Source of the DNA: Lachnospiraceae bacterium
Lineage (GTDB): Bacteria > Bacillota > Clostridia > Lachnospirales > Lachnospiraceae
Direction of reading: 5' to 3'
DNA: 15,416 bases
Assembly (NCBI GenBank): GCA_017964745.1
Contig: JAGCRJ010000077.1
Location: 1-15,416 of the forward strand
Below are positions 13,752 to 15,416 of this stretch, in pieces. The position numbers and the translations under genes were made by a program. Within the stretch, counting starts at the first letter, position 1. Every line of letters starts with the position of its first letter. A model generated the notes under the pieces. The model made no database searches, was not told where the DNA came from, and saw only the letters and a program-made list of their open reading frames with translations.

Positions 13752-13770
13752 TTAACTAAGAGGAATTGAA

Positions 13771-14733
13771 ATGGAACGTCTTGCTATCGTAGTACCCTGC
13801 TATAACGAAGAAGAAGTACTGGAGATGAGCTCCGAGGCTCTCAGGGGAGTCCTCGACGATCTCATTGATAAGCGTAAGATATCGGTCGACAGCTTTATCA
13901 TGTTTGTCAACGACGGAAGCAGAGACAAGACATGGGAGCTCATCGAAGCGGAGCATGAGAAATATCCCTATCAGGTATACGGCGTAAAGCTTGCCAGGAA
14001 CGTAGGCCATCAGTATGCGCTTACCGCAGGTCTTATAACTGCAGCCGATCTTTGCGATATATGTGTTTCGATCGATGCGGATCTTCAGGACGATGTATCC
14101 GTTATCGAGTACATGGTAGATAAGTATCATGACGGCTGTGACATTGTTTACGGTGTAAGGAAGGAGAGAAAGACCGATACCTTCTTCAAGAGATTCACGG
14201 CACAGTCATTCTATAAGCTTATGGCTCACATGGGAGTCAACACGGTTTATAATCACGCCGATTTCAGACTCATGAGCTGCAGGGCACTCAGACAGTTCTC
14301 CAACTATCGTGAGTACAACCTCTTCCTCAGAGGCATCGTTCCCCTTATCGGATACAAGACCGACTGTGTATATTACGACAGAAAGGAAAGAGCCGCAGGC
14401 GTTTCCAAGTATCCTCTCAAGAAGATGCTCGCACTTGCTTTCGACGGCATTTCATCCTTCTCGACAAGACCCATCGATCTTATACTGACTGCCGGATTTG
14501 TGATCGTTTTCCTTTCATTCCTGGCATTCATTTATGCCCTTGTTTCATACTTCACCGGTAATGTTGAGCCCGGCTGGACATCACTGATCATCTCGATCTG
14601 GTTCCTCGGAGGATTGCAGCTTCTTGCGATCGGACTTGTAGGAAAGTATGTAGGCAAGACTTACATTGAAGTTAAGCACAGACCCAGATATAACATTGAA
14701 AAGGTTTTAACTGATGAATCTTCGGAAATCTAA
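13771..14733 (+). CDS. GT2 glycosyltransferase, polyprenyl-phosphate (DPM1/GtrB-like) type
   Basis: The enzyme likely moves a sugar from a nucleotide donor to undecaprenyl phosphate on the cytoplasmic face. The 320 residues start LAIVVPCYNEEEVL, the GT2 family opening, with NDGS (47-50) and the metal-binding Asp-Ala-Asp at 102-104 in SIDADLQDD. KLARNVGHQYAL and the GVRKERKTDTFFKR region are typical of GtrB/ArnC-like proteins. Two C-terminal membrane helices at about 235-260 and 270-293 finish the protein. AGAGGA precedes the ATG by six bases. The next ORF overlaps by 20 bases (14714-14733), so the two are translationally coupled, a usual arrangement of a lipid-sugar synthase and a GT-C enzyme using its product. 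The sugar is unknown. Confidence 0.94.
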   Translation: MERLAIVVPCYNEEEVLEMSSEALRGVLDDLIDKRKISVDSFIMFVNDGSRDKTWELIEAEHEKYPYQVYGVKLARNVGHQYALTAGLITAADLCDICVSIDADLQDDVSVIEYMVDKYHDGCDIVYGVRKERKTDTFFKRFTAQSFYKLMAHMGVNTVYNHADFRLMSCRALRQFSNYREYNLFLRGIVPLIGYKTDCVYYDRKERAAGVSKYPLKKMLALAFDGISSFSTRPIDLILTAGFVIVFLSFLAFIYALVSYFTGNVEPGWTSLIISIWFLGGLQLLAIGLVGKYVGKTYIEVKHRPRYNIEKVLTDESSEI

Positions 14734-15394
14734 AGTCAGCATTGCCACCAATGCATTATATGTTCTGGTTGCCAGTCTTTTTTGCATCCTTGCGATAATG
14801 GATGCGGCTAAGCAGTTCGGATATTCATATCTGCCCGGACTTATTGCGTTCGGTGTATTTGCCGTACTCGGACTTATCCTCTGGAAAGTATTTTCTCTCT
14901 TTTCCGGCTCCGATCAGGTTAAAGCGATCTTCGAAAAAGGAGATACCCTGGGCCTTCTTGTTTTTGCTGTCCTTATCATCGCCTCGGTGATCTTCAGGGT
15001 GGCATCCTATGCCTGGAACGGTCTCGGAGGCACCATCTATTTCGAACAGGCCAAAGTAACCGGAGGTGAGCTTGCTCACTATGTACATGCATGCGATGAC
15101 TGGTATATTGCCGGTCTCCATGCAATATTTTTTCTTTTCGGGAACCGCATTTTCATAGCTGCGATCTTTAACTGCATACTCCAGCTTGCGGCTGTTGTTC
15201 TCGGATTCTTCGCATTCCGTAAGATGCTGGGAATCGTTCCCGCTCTGTTCTTCACCGGCTTCTGGTCGATCACCGGATTCTCGGTTCATGAGGCACTCAC
15301 GCTCAATTCAAGAAATCTTGTCTTCCTTCTGATGATGCTCGCACTCTTTGCGATAAGCACATGCGTTCCTGCGACCGGAGGGACGTTCATCTGA
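14714..15394 (+). CDS. Polytopic membrane protein, probable GT-C glycosyltransferase N-terminus, cut by an in-frame TGA
   Basis: The 226-residue reading frame begins at an ATG inside the glycosyltransferase gene. It has hydrophobic segments at about 8-27, 40-60, 79-101, 130-143, 144-167, 170-189 and 202-219. A periplasm-facing stretch (about 102-130) contains YFEQAKVTGG and VHACDDWYIAGLHAIFFLFG, which resembles the acidic first loop and following helix of GT-C (ArnT/PMT-like) enzymes. Such enzymes normally run to 450 residues or more. The frame ends at TGA (15392-15394), but the following codons read YLVSGSL to the window edge, as a continuing membrane helix would. The gene may be truncated by a Trp-to-stop change, or the window sequence may contain an error; a short real protein is the alternative. 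The function is inferred from position and topology only. Confidence 0.65.
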   Translation: MNLRKSKVSIATNALYVLVASLFCILAIMDAAKQFGYSYLPGLIAFGVFAVLGLILWKVFSLFSGSDQVKAIFEKGDTLGLLVFAVLIIASVIFRVASYAWNGLGGTIYFEQAKVTGGELAHYVHACDDWYIAGLHAIFFLFGNRIFIAAIFNCILQLAAVVLGFFAFRKMLGIVPALFFTGFWSITGFSVHEALTLNSRNLVFLLMMLALFAISTCVPATGGTFI

Positions 15395-15416
15395 TATCTT
15401 GTTTCCGGCAGTCTAA

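Noticed and set aside
1..15416. CRISPR array, tRNA, rRNA, prophage or insertion sequence
   Set aside because: No regularly spaced direct repeats, tRNA-like or rRNA sequence, transposase, integrase or phage gene was seen; all gaps between genes are under 300 bases.

Overview
The window looks like a chromosomal piece of a Gram-positive Clostridia-type bacterium, most likely a member of the Lachnospiraceae. This is judged from protein similarity recalled from memory: the S2 and EF-Ts sequences, the rex - coiled-coil ORF - alr order, a six-helix chemotaxis transducer, a eukaryote-like isocitrate dehydrogenase, strong AAGGAG-type ribosome sites and occasional TTG starts. No search was run. The content is mostly housekeeping. 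There is no phage, CRISPR array, tRNA, rRNA or transposase, and no gene-free stretch reaches 300 bases.

Layout. (1) 1-1794: end of rpsB and complete tsf, a translation operon closed by a hairpin terminator. EF-Ts carries about 60 extra residues at the tip of its coiled-coil hairpin. (2) 1815-2066: a nested inverted-repeat structure whose two ends are the same terminator hairpin in opposite orientations. It serves tsf on the plus strand and a 251-residue, largely disordered protein of unknown function on the minus strand. (3) 2940-5412: a GDP-L-fucose synthase gene and a six-TM methyl-accepting chemotaxis-type transducer without an extracellular sensor domain. (4) 5443-7438: a GntR/FCD regulator followed after 22 bases by NADP-type isocitrate dehydrogenase. 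A consensus promoter contains a gnt-type palindrome over its -10 box, within a terminator-like hairpin. (5) 7458-7512: a 55-base GGGGACGG hairpin acting as a probable two-way terminator. (6) 8281-10230 and 7520-8215, minus strand: an ABC-F ATPase and a two-TM protein of unknown function. (7) 10290-12904: rex, a coiled-coil protein of unknown function and alanine racemase. The ABC-F and rex promoters diverge; the rex promoter is near-perfect and overlaps a probable Rex operator, while the ABC-F promoter seems to give an essentially leaderless mRNA. (8) 12945-15416: a YebC-family protein, a GT2 polyprenyl-phosphate-type glycosyltransferase, and the start of a polytopic membrane protein resembling a GT-C glycosyltransferase. 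The last reading frame meets an in-frame TGA near the window edge, after which protein-like sequence continues.

How the genes fit together. Translation (rpsB, tsf, ABC-F, YebC), redox sensing (Rex), carbon flow to 2-oxoglutarate (GntR/icd), envelope building (alr, fucose synthase, GT2/GT-C) and chemotaxis stand side by side as separate transcription units. The best leads are regulatory: the Rex and GntR sites that seem to control their own genes, the divided use of short promoter regions, and the inverted-repeat element. The structural leads are the EF-Ts insertion and the three proteins of unknown function. I did not find a convincing multi-gene system of a new type.
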